Below are positions 52,552-60,563 of a DNA stretch of 60,563 bases, piece after piece; position 1 is the stretch's first letter, and each line of letters starts with the position of its first letter. A model generated the notes under the pieces. The model was not told the origin of the DNA, ran no database searches, and saw only the letters and a program-made list of their open reading frames with translations. Source of the stretch: a bacterium. GTDB taxonomy: Bacteria > Actinomycetota > Acidimicrobiia > Acidimicrobiales > CATQHL01. Both the position numbers and the translations under genes were made by a program. The stretch spans positions 1 through 60,563 of the forward strand of contig JAPOVS010000055.1 in NCBI GenBank assembly GCA_026708055.1, written 5' to 3'.

Positions 52552-53319
52552 CTAGCGGTGCTCCAACAGACGGGGTTGGGTCGCCGCACCCTCGCCCGCC
52601 GGCGCACCGCAAGGGAGGTGTTCCATGAACGCCCACGATCGTCGATGGATGGCCGAGGGCCCCCAGGCGGCCAGCGCGGCGCGGTGCCGCGGGCACGGAT
52701 AGCCCTTGTTCCGATCGAAGTCGTAGGCCGGGTAGCGCGCCGCCTGCTGCACCATCAGGCCGTCGCGCCAGACCTTGGCGAGGATCGATGCCGCCGCCAG
52801 CGAGACGCAGCGGGCGTCGCCACCCACGACGGTGCGCACCGGTCCCTCGAATCCTCCGTCGCCGTTCGGGGCGCCGGTTGGTTCTGAGACGAAGTCCCAC
52901 CGCCCGTCCAGCAGCAGGGCGTCCGGATGGATCTCCAGTCCGGCCAGGGCGCGCCTTGCTGCCAGCCGCTGGGCCGCCGACATTCCCAGCTCGTCGCATT
53001 CGGCGGCGCTGGCGGATCCCACCGCCCAGCCGACACACGCCGCCGCCACCGATTCGAACAGTTCCCGGCGACGCGCCGGACTCAACTGCTTGGAGTCCCG
53101 GACCTCCCCGAGAGCGCCCCCGTGCCCATCGTCGGCACGCAGCGCCGCCGCGGCGACAACGAGCGGACCCGCCCAAGCGCCCCGGCCGACCTCGTCGAGC
53201 CCCGCCACGACCTCTGCACCGGCCTCCCACAGCTCCCGCTCGCGTGCGAGATCGGGCCGCCGCGGCACGGCGTGTGCGGTCTCCGAGGAGGCGGCGCCGG
53301 CGGGCGCCTGCGGGCGCAT
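52552..53319 (-). CDS. rnhB: Ribonuclease HII
   Basis: It removes single ribonucleotides and RNA from RNA-DNA hybrids. The 255-aa protein has VVAGLDEVGRGAWAGPLVVA (catalytic Asp-Glu), VRDSKQLSPARRRELF, DALLLDGRWDF and AAASILAKVWRD with the last acidic residue region, then YDFDRNKGYPCPRHRAAL. ATG 53317-53319 is used; the frame runs upstream without conserved sequence. The first 35 residues are an unconserved extension. Confidence 0.95.
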   Translation of the reverse strand: MRPQAPAGAASSETAHAVPRRPDLARERELWEAGAEVVAGLDEVGRGAWAGPLVVAAAALRADDGHGGALGEVRDSKQLSPARRRELFESVAAACVGWAVGSASAAECDELGMSAAQRLAARRALAGLEIHPDALLLDGRWDFVSEPTGAPNGDGGFEGPVRTVVGGDARCVSLAAASILAKVWRDGLMVQQAARYPAYDFDRNKGYPCPRHRAALAAWGPSAIHRRSWAFMEHLPCGAPAGEGAATQPRLLEHR

Positions 53320-53471
53320 CGGTCTCAGCCGGCTCCCGCGAGGACGGGCCGACCGGAAACGACCGGCAGGGTTCCACTCACGGGGCGACTGTAGGCGCGT
53401 GCGGGACTCGATTCGGTCACCCCGCGTGCCGGGGAGACGGCCGGCCATTGCCGCGGCTCACCCGGCTCGTC

Positions 53472-53514
53472 GTTCCGGCGCAGAGCCTGCCCCGGACTCG
53501 ATCCGGGGCCGGAA
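53472..53514. repeat. Dispersed palindromic repeat, long form with nested hairpin
   Basis: GTTCCGGC (53472-53479) and GCCGGAAC (53507-53514) enclose a second perfect inverted repeat CCCCGGA-CTCGA-TCCGGGG (53490-53508). The flanks CGTC before and CCGCC after match the other copies of this family in the window. The 337-base gap from 53320 to 53656 contains no gene; this element is its only recognisable content. Confidence 0.75.
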
Positions 53515-53656
53515 CCCGCCATCCAGCGGAACTCCAGCGAGTCGCTCGGCATTCCCGCTCCGAGGTGATGACCGCGCCGGACCGAAGGGCGGCACATCAT
53601 CGCCCGCGCTGTGCCGCGGCGGGAGGCGGCGTCCGATGCCTCGCAGGCGGGCCGGC

Positions 53657-55114
53657 TCAGCGGCGCAGCAGCGCCTCGCCGGCAAGCTCGCGCGTGCACC
53701 AACCAGCCGCCAGAGCGGACGCGGTGATCCGCAACGGCACCGGCGCGGCCAGTCCCGTCTCGCCGTCGCCGGCGAGGACGGCCGCCCAGGACTCGAGCCG
53801 GCTGTCCGGCGGCACCAACTCCCAGAGCAGCGCAGGCGACTCGTCGTGCCAGCGCACCGCGAACGACAGGACCCCGCAGCCGGTCGCGAGCCGATGCACC
53901 TCGATAGGCGGCCGCGAGCCGGCGAGGTCGGCACCGGCGCCTGCCAAGAGGTCAAGGCGGCCGCCCTGCTCGGAGACGAGCGTGTCCCGCACGGCGAGCA
54001 GGAAGGCGGCCCGCAACGCGGGGTCGTCCCCACCCCGGTCGCCGACCCAACCGCCGCCGGGACCGGCGTCGGCCGCCATCGCCTCGGCGGCTTCGGGCAT
54101 GGCGCCGAACGGAGCGGTGACCCGCGCCGCTTCCCGGCGGGCCATCCGGGAGACCCCGGAGGGGTTCCGGCCCGCCCGCACCGGGACGACCTCCGCGGCG
54201 CGCTGCGGGAATCCTGCCACCGCCAGCGCGGTGCCCACCAGCGCACGCTCCGCCGGCGAGAGCCGCCCGTCGGGGCCGTCACCGGCATCCGCCCCGACAT
54301 CGATGGCGAGCAGCCGGCGGATGGCGGTCGTCACCAGCGTCTCGATGCGCCCGTCCCGCAGCCCGGCGACCCGCAATCCCCCCGCGGTGTGCAGGTCCCA
54401 GCCCCGCCCCACCTGGGCGAGTGTCGGCACCACCGCCGGCTCGGGCGCCACGGTGTCGGCGGCTTGCAGCGGCAGCACGACCCGCAGCGTGCCGCCGTGC
54501 GTGACCGACCAGGTGAGTTCGGCGGCGGCTTGCCCGCGACGGCTGCGCACCCGCTGGAGGAGGCCGTTGCTTCCGCCGACCACCGGCGGTGAGCCCCGCG
54601 GCCCGGTGGGGGCCGTCACGTCCTCGAGCAGCCGCGCCGCGGCCGGCGGACGCTCCCACCACAGGGCCCTCGCGCCGTTCGCGAGCACACCGGCAGCGTC
54701 GATCTCCACGCACCAGAGCCCGTCGGGGCGCCAGTGATCACCGGGCCGCAAAACGAGCGTCACAGCCACCGGGGCGGAGGTGCGGTTGCGCACCTCCAGC
54801 ACGCCGAGCGCGCCGGCGGTCGCATCCGCCGCCACCGCCACGTAGGCCAACTGGGAGACATCGCCGTCGCCCGCTCGCACCACGGTCTCCAGAGCCACCG
54901 GCGCGGCGCCCTCGGCGCCGGCGGCGCGCTGGCGGCAGCTCGCGGCGCCACGAGGGGTGCAGCGTTGCTCGCCGGCGTGTACCTCCCAGTCGAGCGACCA
55001 GCCGACCCGGCCGGTGGCGAGCCGGCCGGCGCCATCGACCGCCAGAGCCCCCGGAGACCCGGCGGCAGCCAGCACCGTCCAGGCGCTCCCGAGCTCGCCG
55101 CTCCGGCGGCGCAC
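53657..55114 (-). CDS. Hypothetical 485-aa protein downstream of gpsA
   Basis: I do not recognise this family. The protein is Ala/Gly/Val/Arg-rich with alternating strand-like segments in the first 250 residues (VEVHA-like repeats, VSQLAYVAVAADATAG, VEIDAAGVLANGARALWW), suggesting a beta-sandwich or lectin-like fold. The second half is helical (RLSPAERALVGTALAVAG). There is no signal peptide or membrane helix. GTG 55112-55114 starts 8 bases after the gpsA stop, so co-transcription with gpsA is likely. Coding bias looks real over the whole length. Confidence 0.65.
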   Translation of the reverse strand: MRRRSGELGSAWTVLAAAGSPGALAVDGAGRLATGRVGWSLDWEVHAGEQRCTPRGAASCRQRAAGAEGAAPVALETVVRAGDGDVSQLAYVAVAADATAGALGVLEVRNRTSAPVAVTLVLRPGDHWRPDGLWCVEIDAAGVLANGARALWWERPPAAARLLEDVTAPTGPRGSPPVVGGSNGLLQRVRSRRGQAAAELTWSVTHGGTLRVVLPLQAADTVAPEPAVVPTLAQVGRGWDLHTAGGLRVAGLRDGRIETLVTTAIRRLLAIDVGADAGDGPDGRLSPAERALVGTALAVAGFPQRAAEVVPVRAGRNPSGVSRMARREAARVTAPFGAMPEAAEAMAADAGPGGGWVGDRGGDDPALRAAFLLAVRDTLVSEQGGRLDLLAGAGADLAGSRPPIEVHRLATGCGVLSFAVRWHDESPALLWELVPPDSRLESWAAVLAGDGETGLAAPVPLRITASALAAGWCTRELAGEALLRR

Positions 55115-55122
55115 CCCGGCTC

Positions 55123-56124
55123 CTACCCGGCGCGTTCGGGCTCGGGACGCAGACTCCGTCCCAGCAGGTTCCGGTAGGCCACCTGAGGGTCCCGGCCGCC
55201 GTCGAGCACCGCGCACAACTCGGCGGTGATCGGCATCTCCAGGCGGTGCTCGGCGGCCAGCTCCAGGACCACCCGAGCCGTCTTCGGGCCCTCCGCCACC
55301 TGCTGCATGGCGTCGGTTATCTCGCGCAACGTCCTTCCCCGCCCCAGTTCCACGCCCACGTAGTGATTGCGGCTCTGGGGGCTGAGGCACGTCGCCAGCA
55401 GGTCCCCCAGCCCGGCGAGGCCGGCGAACGTGGCCGGTTCGCCACCCATGGCGACACCCAGGCGGGTGAGTTCGGCGAGACCGCGGGTGATGAGAGCAGC
55501 CCGGCTGTTGTCCGCCAGTCCAAGCCCCTCGGCCATGCCCACGGCCAGCGCCACCACGTTCTTCAACGCACCCCCCAGTTCGCAGCCCACCACGTCGTGG
55601 CCCACGTACACCCGGAAGTGCTCGCGGGCGAAGCTCGGGACGAGCCGCTCCGCGGCGGCCACGTCACCCATCGCCAGCACGGCGGCAGCCGGCGAGCCGG
55701 CCAGAACCTCCCGAGCCAGATTGGGACCGGTCAGGACACCCACCGGGTGCCCCGGCGCCAGTTCCTCGACGATCTCCGACATGCGGCGGTGCGAGCCCTG
55801 CTCCAGCCCCTTGCTCAGGCTGATGACCGGCACGCCGGGCCCCAGGTGCGGCACGACCTCCGCCAGCACACTGCGGAACACGTGCGAGGGCACGGCCATC
55901 GCCACCATCGCGGCGCCGGCCAGCGCTGCGCCCAGATCACAGTCGGCCTCCAGCGACGGCTCCAGAGCGAAGCCCGGCAGGTACTGCTCGTTGGTGTGCC
56001 GGGCGTTGATCTCGGTGGCCAGCTCGCGGCGCCTGCACCAGAGCCGAACCGGTGCATTGGCCGAGACGAGTGAGGCCATCGTGGTTCCCCACGAGCCGGC
56101 ACCCACCACCGTCACGCGCTGCAC
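55123..56124 (-). CDS. gpsA: Glycerol-3-phosphate dehydrogenase [NAD(P)+]
   Basis: It reduces dihydroxyacetone phosphate to sn-glycerol 3-phosphate for phospholipid synthesis. The 333-aa protein has the Rossmann motif VTVVGAGSWGTTMASL, MVAMAVPSHVFRSVL, VISLSKGLE, LTGPNLAREVLAGSP and the catalytic Lys region CELGGALKNVVALAVGMAEG, with GLGDLLATCLSPQSRNHYVG completing the substrate site. It is complete, with its ATG at 56122-56124. It is the only lipid gene here apart from the glycerol-kinase-like gene far to the left. Confidence 0.97.
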   Translation of the reverse strand: MQRVTVVGAGSWGTTMASLVSANAPVRLWCRRRELATEINARHTNEQYLPGFALEPSLEADCDLGAALAGAAMVAMAVPSHVFRSVLAEVVPHLGPGVPVISLSKGLEQGSHRRMSEIVEELAPGHPVGVLTGPNLAREVLAGSPAAAVLAMGDVAAAERLVPSFAREHFRVYVGHDVVGCELGGALKNVVALAVGMAEGLGLADNSRAALITRGLAELTRLGVAMGGEPATFAGLAGLGDLLATCLSPQSRNHYVGVELGRGRTLREITDAMQQVAEGPKTARVVLELAAEHRLEMPITAELCAVLDGGRDPQVAYRNLLGRSLRPEPERAG

Positions 56125-56180
56125 CGGCGTGACAGTACCGTCCGCGCCTGCCCGCGGCGAAACCGCCGGGGCGGCGAGCC

Positions 56181-57443
56181 TCAGGAGATCACACCGGCGG
56201 CGCGCAGCGCCGCAACGGCGTCCGGGCCGCGCAGCCCGGCGATGATCTCGTCGGTGTCACGACCGGGTTCGGGGCCGTGGGGCTCCCACTCGGGCGGCGT
56301 ACCGGAGAATCGCACCGGCGGCCTCGTCTGGCGCAGCCGCCCCGCCGCCGGGTGGACGCTGTCGCAGAAGAACTCCCGGTGGGACAGCTGCGGGTGCTCG
56401 GGCAGGTCGCGGACCTCGACGGCGGGACTGTGCGGCACGTCGTGGGCCTCCAGGCGGGCACACGCCTCCGCGGTGGGCAGGGCCGCCAGGCGGGCGCGGA
56501 TCTCCCGCCAGACGTCACGTGCCAGGCCCCGGTTCTGATGGCGCCCGGCCATCGTCGCCAACCGCTGGTCCACCGCCACGTCGAGCGCCCCGCAGAGTCC
56601 GGCGTACTGGTCGTCGCTCAGCGCCACGATGTACATCCACCCGTCGGCGCAGGCCAGCGGCTTGACGTGCGCGGCCGGGTCGGAGCGCTGCGGGCCGTCG
56701 TAGTCGAGCAAGGTCTCCCGGCCCGCGGCGTCGATCCACAGGAAGGCGGCCGACACCTCCAGCATGGCGACCTCCACCAGCTGGCCACCGGCGCCCCGGT
56801 CCCGCGCCAGCAGCGCCGCGGTCGCCGCCTGCACCGCGTGCAGGGCGGTGAGCTTGTCCGAGACGGTGTGCCGCAGGCTGTGCGGCTCGCCCGTCTCGAC
56901 GTCCGCCTCGAGGGCTGCGATTCCCGATGCCGCCTGGATGATCCCGTCGTAGGCGGGACGGTCGGCATACGGCCCGGTCGGCCCGAAACCGGTCACCGCC
57001 ACCACGATCACGTCGGAGTTGACCGCGCGCAGGTGCTCGTAGGACACGCCGAGGCGCTCGGCGACGCCGGGCCGGAAGTTGCAGAAGACGATGTCGGCAC
57101 CGGCGGCGAGTTCGAGCGCGATGACCCGGCCTTCGGCGGTGGTGATGTCCACCGTGGCGGCCCGCTTGGCGCGGTTGGTCATCTGGTAGATGCCGGAGAT
57201 CCCCCCGACGGCCGGCCCGACGTGACGGAGGATGTCCCCGCCGCCGGGCGGCTCGATCTTGATGACGTCCGCCCCCTGCTCGGCGAGGATGCCCGCCGCC
57301 AGCGGCGCGGCCAGTGCCGTCGCCAGGTCGAGGACTCGCACGCCCGCCAGCGGCGGGGCGTTGGGAGACGGCCGCCCCCGCTCGGATGATCGCCAAGGGC
57401 CGGCCGAGGCCTGGCCGCTGCGGGAGGGGGATTCTCCGAGCAT
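56181..57443 (-). CDS. Family III CoA transferase (CaiB/BaiF)
   Basis: The 420-aa protein has VRVLDLATALAAPLAAGILA, ADVIKIEPPGGGDILRHVG, NRAKRAATVDITTAEG and FCNFRPGVAERLG, and the catalytic Asp region DRPAYDGIIQAASGIAAL. Family members move CoA between acids such as carnitine, oxalate, bile acid or succinate derivatives; the exact substrate cannot be read from sequence. ATG 57441-57443 is used; the first 25 residues are low complexity. It stands alone on the minus strand, with a divergent cofC beyond a 234-base gap that contains a palindromic repeat. Confidence 0.9.
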   Translation of the reverse strand: MLGESPSRSGQASAGPWRSSERGRPSPNAPPLAGVRVLDLATALAAPLAAGILAEQGADVIKIEPPGGGDILRHVGPAVGGISGIYQMTNRAKRAATVDITTAEGRVIALELAAGADIVFCNFRPGVAERLGVSYEHLRAVNSDVIVVAVTGFGPTGPYADRPAYDGIIQAASGIAALEADVETGEPHSLRHTVSDKLTALHAVQAATAALLARDRGAGGQLVEVAMLEVSAAFLWIDAAGRETLLDYDGPQRSDPAAHVKPLACADGWMYIVALSDDQYAGLCGALDVAVDQRLATMAGRHQNRGLARDVWREIRARLAALPTAEACARLEAHDVPHSPAVEVRDLPEHPQLSHREFFCDSVHPAAGRLRQTRPPVRFSGTPPEWEPHGPEPGRDTDEIIAGLRGPDAVAALRAAGVIS

Positions 57444-57514
57444 TGCGTCGATCCTTCCGTGGACATTCGAGCCTACGAGAACCCCGAATGATGCTGCGGC
57501 AGGCTTGATTCGTC

Positions 57515-57534
57515 GTTCCGGCGGAGGCCGGAAC
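57515..57534. repeat. Dispersed palindromic repeat, short form
   Basis: GTTCCGGC-GGAG-GCCGGAAC is a perfect 8-bp inverted repeat with a 4-base loop, flanked by CGTC on the left and CCACTGTTCAGC on the right, in the gap before cofC. It is the reverse-oriented relative of the copies at 59116-59224 and shares the arms of 53472-53514. Confidence 0.85.
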
Positions 57535-57677
57535 CCACTGTTCAGCGGCCTAGTCCGCGTTTCCCGCTGATCGCTCGGCGCACTCCTGGGAGAATGCGGT
57601 CACATCCAGCTGATCCCGTCGCCGGAGAGGGACTCCGGGCACGGGACCTCCCGGGGCGCCTCACTAGACTCGCGCCG

Positions 57678-58343
57678 GTGGACGAGGCGGCTGTGCTCGT
57701 GCCCGTCAAGGCCTTCCATCAGGCCAAAGTTCGCCTGGGGTCGGTCCTCTCGGGAGCCGAACGCGTTGACTTGGCGCGCCGCATGGCCGGCCACGTCGTC
57801 CGGGTGGCGGCACCCCTGCCCGTGGCGGTGGTATGCGACGATCCCGAGGTGGCAGCCTGGGCCGAGGCCGCGGGGGCAGAGGTGGTGTGGTGCCCCGGGA
57901 CGGGCCTGAACGGCGCGGTCACCCGCGGGGTCGCCGTCCTGGCGGGGCGAGGCGTCGGCGAGGTCGTGGTGGCACACGGCGACCTGCCGAGGGCCCGCGG
58001 CTTCGCTCACCTGACCGGCGCGGGCGGCGTGACCGCCGTGCCGGATCGGCGCGCCGACGGCACGAACGTGCTGTGCGTGCCCACCGGGGCGGGCTTCGGC
58101 TTCTCCTACGGCGCGGGCTCGTTCCGCCGGCACTGCGCCGAGGTCCGTCGCCTCGGGCTGCCTCTGCGCGTGCGCCGCGACCCCGAGTTGACATGGGACG
58201 TGGACGTGCCCGAGGATCTCTGGCGACTGCCGGCGGATCTGCGGGAGGCCGCCGTGGCCGCCTCCCGGATCGGGCACGCACCCGCTGGGGACGAGGGGCT
58301 CGTAGCAGATCCGCTCGCAGCAGGCACCGGGGGCACGGCGTGA
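57678..58343 (+). CDS. cofC: Phospholactate/phosphoenolpyruvate guanylyltransferase of F420 biosynthesis
   Basis: The 221-aa nucleotidyltransferase has the N-terminal LVPVKAFHQAKVRLGSVLSG, VVCDDPEVAAWAEAAGAEVV, GLNGAVTRGVAVL and VVVAHGDLPRARGFAHL with the metal Asp, and ends DVDVPEDLWRLPADL. The family (CofC/FbiD) makes the guanylylated precursor of coenzyme F420. The start is GTG 57678. Its stop overlaps the next gene's start (GTGA). An F420 gene fits an actinobacterial host. Confidence 0.92.
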   Translation: MDEAAVLVPVKAFHQAKVRLGSVLSGAERVDLARRMAGHVVRVAAPLPVAVVCDDPEVAAWAEAAGAEVVWCPGTGLNGAVTRGVAVLAGRGVGEVVVAHGDLPRARGFAHLTGAGGVTAVPDRRADGTNVLCVPTGAGFGFSYGAGSFRRHCAEVRRLGLPLRVRRDPELTWDVDVPEDLWRLPADLREAAVAASRIGHAPAGDEGLVADPLAAGTGGTA

Positions 58344-59065
58344 GCCTCAACCTGCCCACGCCGTCCAGCACCCTGTCGGTGTCGGCGCATCCGGACGACA
58401 CCGAGTTCGGCTGCGGCGCCACGCTGGCCCGCTGGGCCGCGGCGGGCTGCGTCGTGCATCTGGCGGTCTGCACCGACGGATCGAAGGGATCGTGGGATCC
58501 GCAGACCGACGCGGCCAGGCTGGTGGTGCGGCGCCAGGACGAGCAGCGCGAGGCGGCTCGGCGGCTCGGCGCCAGCGGCGAGGTGGTGTTCCTCGGCTAC
58601 ACCGACGGCGAGTTGCAGGCCGACCTGGGCGCTCGGGCCCTGCTGGCCTCGTGGATCCGCCGGTTGCGCCCCGCGGTCGTGCTGGGGCACGACCCGTGGA
58701 AGCGCTACCGGATCCATCCGGATCACCGCCAGGCGGGCCTGCTGGTCACCGAGGCCGTCGTGGCCGCCCGCGACCCGCACTTCTTCGCTGAGCAGAACCT
58801 GCCGGCGCACCGGCCCGAGCACCTGCTGCTGTTCGAGGCCGACGAGCCCGACCACTACGAGGACGCCGACGGTTGGGCCGACGCCAAGATCGCCGCCCTC
58901 GAGGCCCACGAGAGCCAGTTCGAATCGACCATGGGGATCGAAGCCGGCGACGACGGGACCCAGCGCGGCGCGTTCCGGCAACGCATCCACCGTGAGCTGG
59001 CCGAGGCGGGCGCGCCGGCGGGTCTGGCAACGGCCGAAGCGTTCAAGCTGCTGAGCGACCTCTGA
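58340..59065 (+). CDS. PIG-L family zinc-dependent N-deacetylase
   Basis: The 241-aa protein has the metal-binding signature VSAHPDDTEFGCGATLARWA (His-x2-Asp-Asp) and a second site RIHPDHRQAGLL with the later His. Relatives deacetylate N-acetylglucosamine-containing small molecules (mycothiol pathway), antibiotics or glycolipids. The GTG start overlaps the cofC stop, so the two are translationally coupled. The reason for this pairing is not evident from sequence. Confidence 0.92.
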   Translation: MSLNLPTPSSTLSVSAHPDDTEFGCGATLARWAAAGCVVHLAVCTDGSKGSWDPQTDAARLVVRRQDEQREAARRLGASGEVVFLGYTDGELQADLGARALLASWIRRLRPAVVLGHDPWKRYRIHPDHRQAGLLVTEAVVAARDPHFFAEQNLPAHRPEHLLLFEADEPDHYEDADGWADAKIAALEAHESQFESTMGIEAGDDGTQRGAFRQRIHRELAEAGAPAGLATAEAFKLLSDL

Positions 59066-59115
59066 GAGCCGGCCGTCCGGTGCGCCGGCAGGCGCAGGCG
59101 CGCACGCCCGGCGAT

Positions 59116-59224
59116 GGATTCCGGCCTCCGCCGGAATGACGACGCTCGCGACCTGACCGGAGGTGACGACAGCATCGCGTTCCTCGCGGATTCCGGCCTC
59201 CGCCGGAATGACGACGCTCGCGAC
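59116..59224. repeat. Two identical 37-bp copies of the dispersed palindromic repeat
   Basis: Copies at 59116-59152 and 59188-59224 are identical over 37 bases. Each contains the perfect inverted repeat ATTCCGGC-CTCC-GCCGGAAT followed by GACGACGCTCGCGAC. They are 72 bases apart and fill much of the gap between the convergent deacetylase and ABC permease genes, where such elements could act as a transcript barrier or be copies of a non-autonomous mobile element. Confidence 0.9.
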
Positions 59225-59254
59225 GCCACCGGGCGCAGGTGAGACGGGAGCGGG

Positions 59255-60103
59255 CTACTCCGCCGCTGCGGAACGGCGAGCACGGGGCATGCGAGGCATC
59301 CAGTCGAAGAAGCGCCAGGCCGCCAGCGCGCCGGCGACCCCCCAGGCGGCCAGGACGGCCAGATCGACGCCCCGCCAGGCGGGTGCCGGCACCGCCGGGT
59401 GGAAGGCCGCCGAGAACGAGTTGCCGAAATGCTTGAGCGGCAGCACGTCGCCCAGGATCCGCAGCCAGGCGGGCGGGTCCTCGGCGGGCACGAAAATGTT
59501 GGACACGAACGCCATCGGCAGGATCACGGCGTTGGCGATCGCCGGGGCGCCGTTGCCGCTCGGCGCCAGCGCGGCCAGCGCCAAGCCGAGTCCGGCGAAG
59601 GCGACCGTGCCCACGACGAAGGCGACGACCGCCGCGGGGATCTTCGCCGCGGCGGCGCCGACGTCGAAGAACAGCACGCCCACCAGCATCATGATGAGGG
59701 TCCCGAGGAGGGCGATCCAGACCGACGAGGCGACCGTGCCGCCCAGGAACGCGGACGGTGGCAGCGGTGTGCCCCTGACCCGCTTCAGCAGCCCGAACTG
59801 GCGCTGGAAGGCGAGCGTGATGCCCACGTTGGCCAGCGCCGCGTTGGCCGCCGTGAAGGCCGCCAGGGCGGGCGTGTAGAACTGCGCCGCCGGGACCGTG
59901 CCGAAACCCACGTCTACGTCCCAAGTGAACAGCGAGCCGAACAGCACCAGCATGATCAGGGGCAGCCCGAGGGTGAAGAAGGACGCCACGGGGTTGCGCC
60001 AGAACGTTCGGTTCTGGCTGCGCATGCTCGTCCAGACCAGGCGACCCCAGGATGGCCAGGCGCCGGCGGTCGCGGTCTCGGCGGCGACGCGGCTAGCCCG
60101 CAT
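59255..60103 (-). CDS. ABC-2 type transporter permease
   Basis: The 282-aa membrane protein has an N-terminal cytoplasmic stretch, a first helix (NPVASFFTLGLPLIMLVLFG), and further helices in ITLAFQRQFGLLKR (loop), VASSVWIALLGTLIMMLVG, AAVVAFVVGTVAFAGLGLAL and NAVILPMAFVSNIFV. The FVSNIFVPAEDPPAWLRILG block is the ABC-2 family hallmark. It overlaps the ATPase gene upstream by 11 bases, together forming a drug or lipid exporter. The substrate is unknown. Confidence 0.92.
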   Translation of the reverse strand: MRASRVAAETATAGAWPSWGRLVWTSMRSQNRTFWRNPVASFFTLGLPLIMLVLFGSLFTWDVDVGFGTVPAAQFYTPALAAFTAANAALANVGITLAFQRQFGLLKRVRGTPLPPSAFLGGTVASSVWIALLGTLIMMLVGVLFFDVGAAAAKIPAAVVAFVVGTVAFAGLGLALAALAPSGNGAPAIANAVILPMAFVSNIFVPAEDPPAWLRILGDVLPLKHFGNSFSAAFHPAVPAPAWRGVDLAVLAAWGVAGALAAWRFFDWMPRMPRARRSAAAE

Positions 60104-60563
60104 CGTCGGGGTCCCCGTCGGTCCCGATGAGTTGAAGGTAGGCGTCCTCCAGGCTCGGTGGGCTCACGGTCAGGTCCGCCAGTTCGATCCCCCGCTGCGA
60201 CGCCCAGCCGGTCAGCTCGGCCAGCAGCGCAGTGGGGCGCTCCGTGTTCACAACCGCGACGTCCCCGTCGATCTCGACCGTCGCCGCCACGAGCGCCGGC
60301 AGCTCGGCCCGGCCGGCGCCGGCCGGCAACCGGAAGCGAACGGTGGACCTCTCGCTCCCCAGGAGTTGCGAAGGCGGGGCGCAGGCCACGATCTGCCCGT
60401 CCATCAGCAGCGCCACCCGGTCGGCCAGGTGCTCGGCCTCCTCCATGTAGTGCGTCGTGAGGATGATGGTCCGCCCGAGGCTGCGCAGGCCCTTGATCAT
60501 GTCCCAGGCGGCCCGCCGGGCCTCGGGGTCGAAGCCGGTCGTGGGCTCGTCCAGGAACAGCAG
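60093..60563 (-). CDS. ABC transporter ATP-binding protein, N-terminus off the right edge
   Basis: The visible C-terminal 156 residues begin at the Walker B/D-loop (LLFLDEPTTGFDPEARRAA), then the H-loop IILTTHYMEEAEHLADRV. The C-terminal extension of DrrA-type exporters follows (SLEDAYLQLIGTDGD). Walker A and the signature motif lie beyond the window. It is coupled to the ABC-2 permease downstream. Confidence 0.95.
   Translation of the reverse strand: MLFLDEPTTGFDPEARRAAWDMIKGLRSLGRTIILTTHYMEEAEHLADRVALLMDGQIVACAPPSQLLGSERSTVRFRLPAGAGRAELPALVAATVEIDGDVAVVNTERPTALLAELTGWASQRGIELADLTVSPPSLEDAYLQLIGTDGDPDDAG

Overview
This is a 60.6 kb piece of a high-GC chromosome from an actinobacterium, most likely Acidimicrobiia-like. 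That placement is an inference from several features: the sigma factor-dnaG pair, the phoH-ybeY-hlyC-era run, an F420 biosynthesis gene (cofC), frequent GTG/TTG starts and many 4-base stop/start overlaps. No marker gene allows a firmer assignment. About half the window is a conserved housekeeping backbone and the other half is accessory.

Region by region. (1) 1-4571 is a decayed defence locus on the minus strand. It holds a DUF1156 DNA methyltransferase and an SNF2/DUF3883 helicase, both broken by internal deletions and frame changes, with an intact retropepsin-like protease between them. (2) 4697-23829 is backbone: trpD, a glycerol-kinase-like FGGY kinase, the RNase P RNA, a zinc-ribbon coiled-coil protein, three tRNAs (Val, Met, Asn), an inositol-phosphatase-like gene, a sigma-70 factor overlapping dnaG, glycyl-tRNA synthetase, recO, uppS, a DinG/XPD-type helicase, era, a CorC-like protein, ybeY, phoH and a BldC-like regulator. 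(3) 24007-41434 is a metabolic and signalling island. A tight minus-strand run encodes a Rieske oxygenase, a three-subunit molybdenum hydroxylase, a NuoE-NuoF-type diaphorase subunit, an iron-sulfur protein corresponding to the N-terminal part of formate dehydrogenase alpha, and a TauE permease fused to a quinone oxidoreductase. A plus-strand operon follows (STAS, response regulator-PP2C phosphatase, RsbW-like ATPase, periplasmic binding lipoprotein, histidine kinase). Beyond it, on the minus strand, lies the catalytic part of a formate dehydrogenase.

(4) 41491-52000 is a defence and toxin-antitoxin region. It has a two-gene restriction-modification-like system (PLD-SNF2 helicase plus type ISP-like adenine methyltransferase), a 301-aa unknown protein paired with a PIN nuclease, and two further PIN/ribbon-helix-helix modules. 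(5) 52214-60563 returns to backbone: a NifU_N-like protein, rnhB, an unknown gene next to gpsA, a family III CoA transferase, cofC, a PIG-L deacetylase and an ABC-2 transporter cut by the right edge. Dispersed palindromic repeats sit in the intergenic gaps of this last part.

The strongest novelty is the formate dehydrogenase. The catalytic gene (39545-41434) contains an in-frame TGA at the metal-ligand position, followed by a hairpin whose loop and spacing match the classical fdhF SECIS, so it is very probably a selenoprotein. It lacks the usual N-terminal Fe-S domains. Exactly those domains, including the [4Fe-4S] domain that normally precedes the catalytic core, are encoded by a separate gene 13 kb away (25875-26789). 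The two genes look like complementary halves of one split, selenocysteine-dependent, NAD-coupled formate dehydrogenase. The Rieske oxygenase and molybdenum hydroxylase next to it suggest oxidation of a methylated or heterocyclic substrate whose one-carbon product could end as formate; that pathway is an inference.
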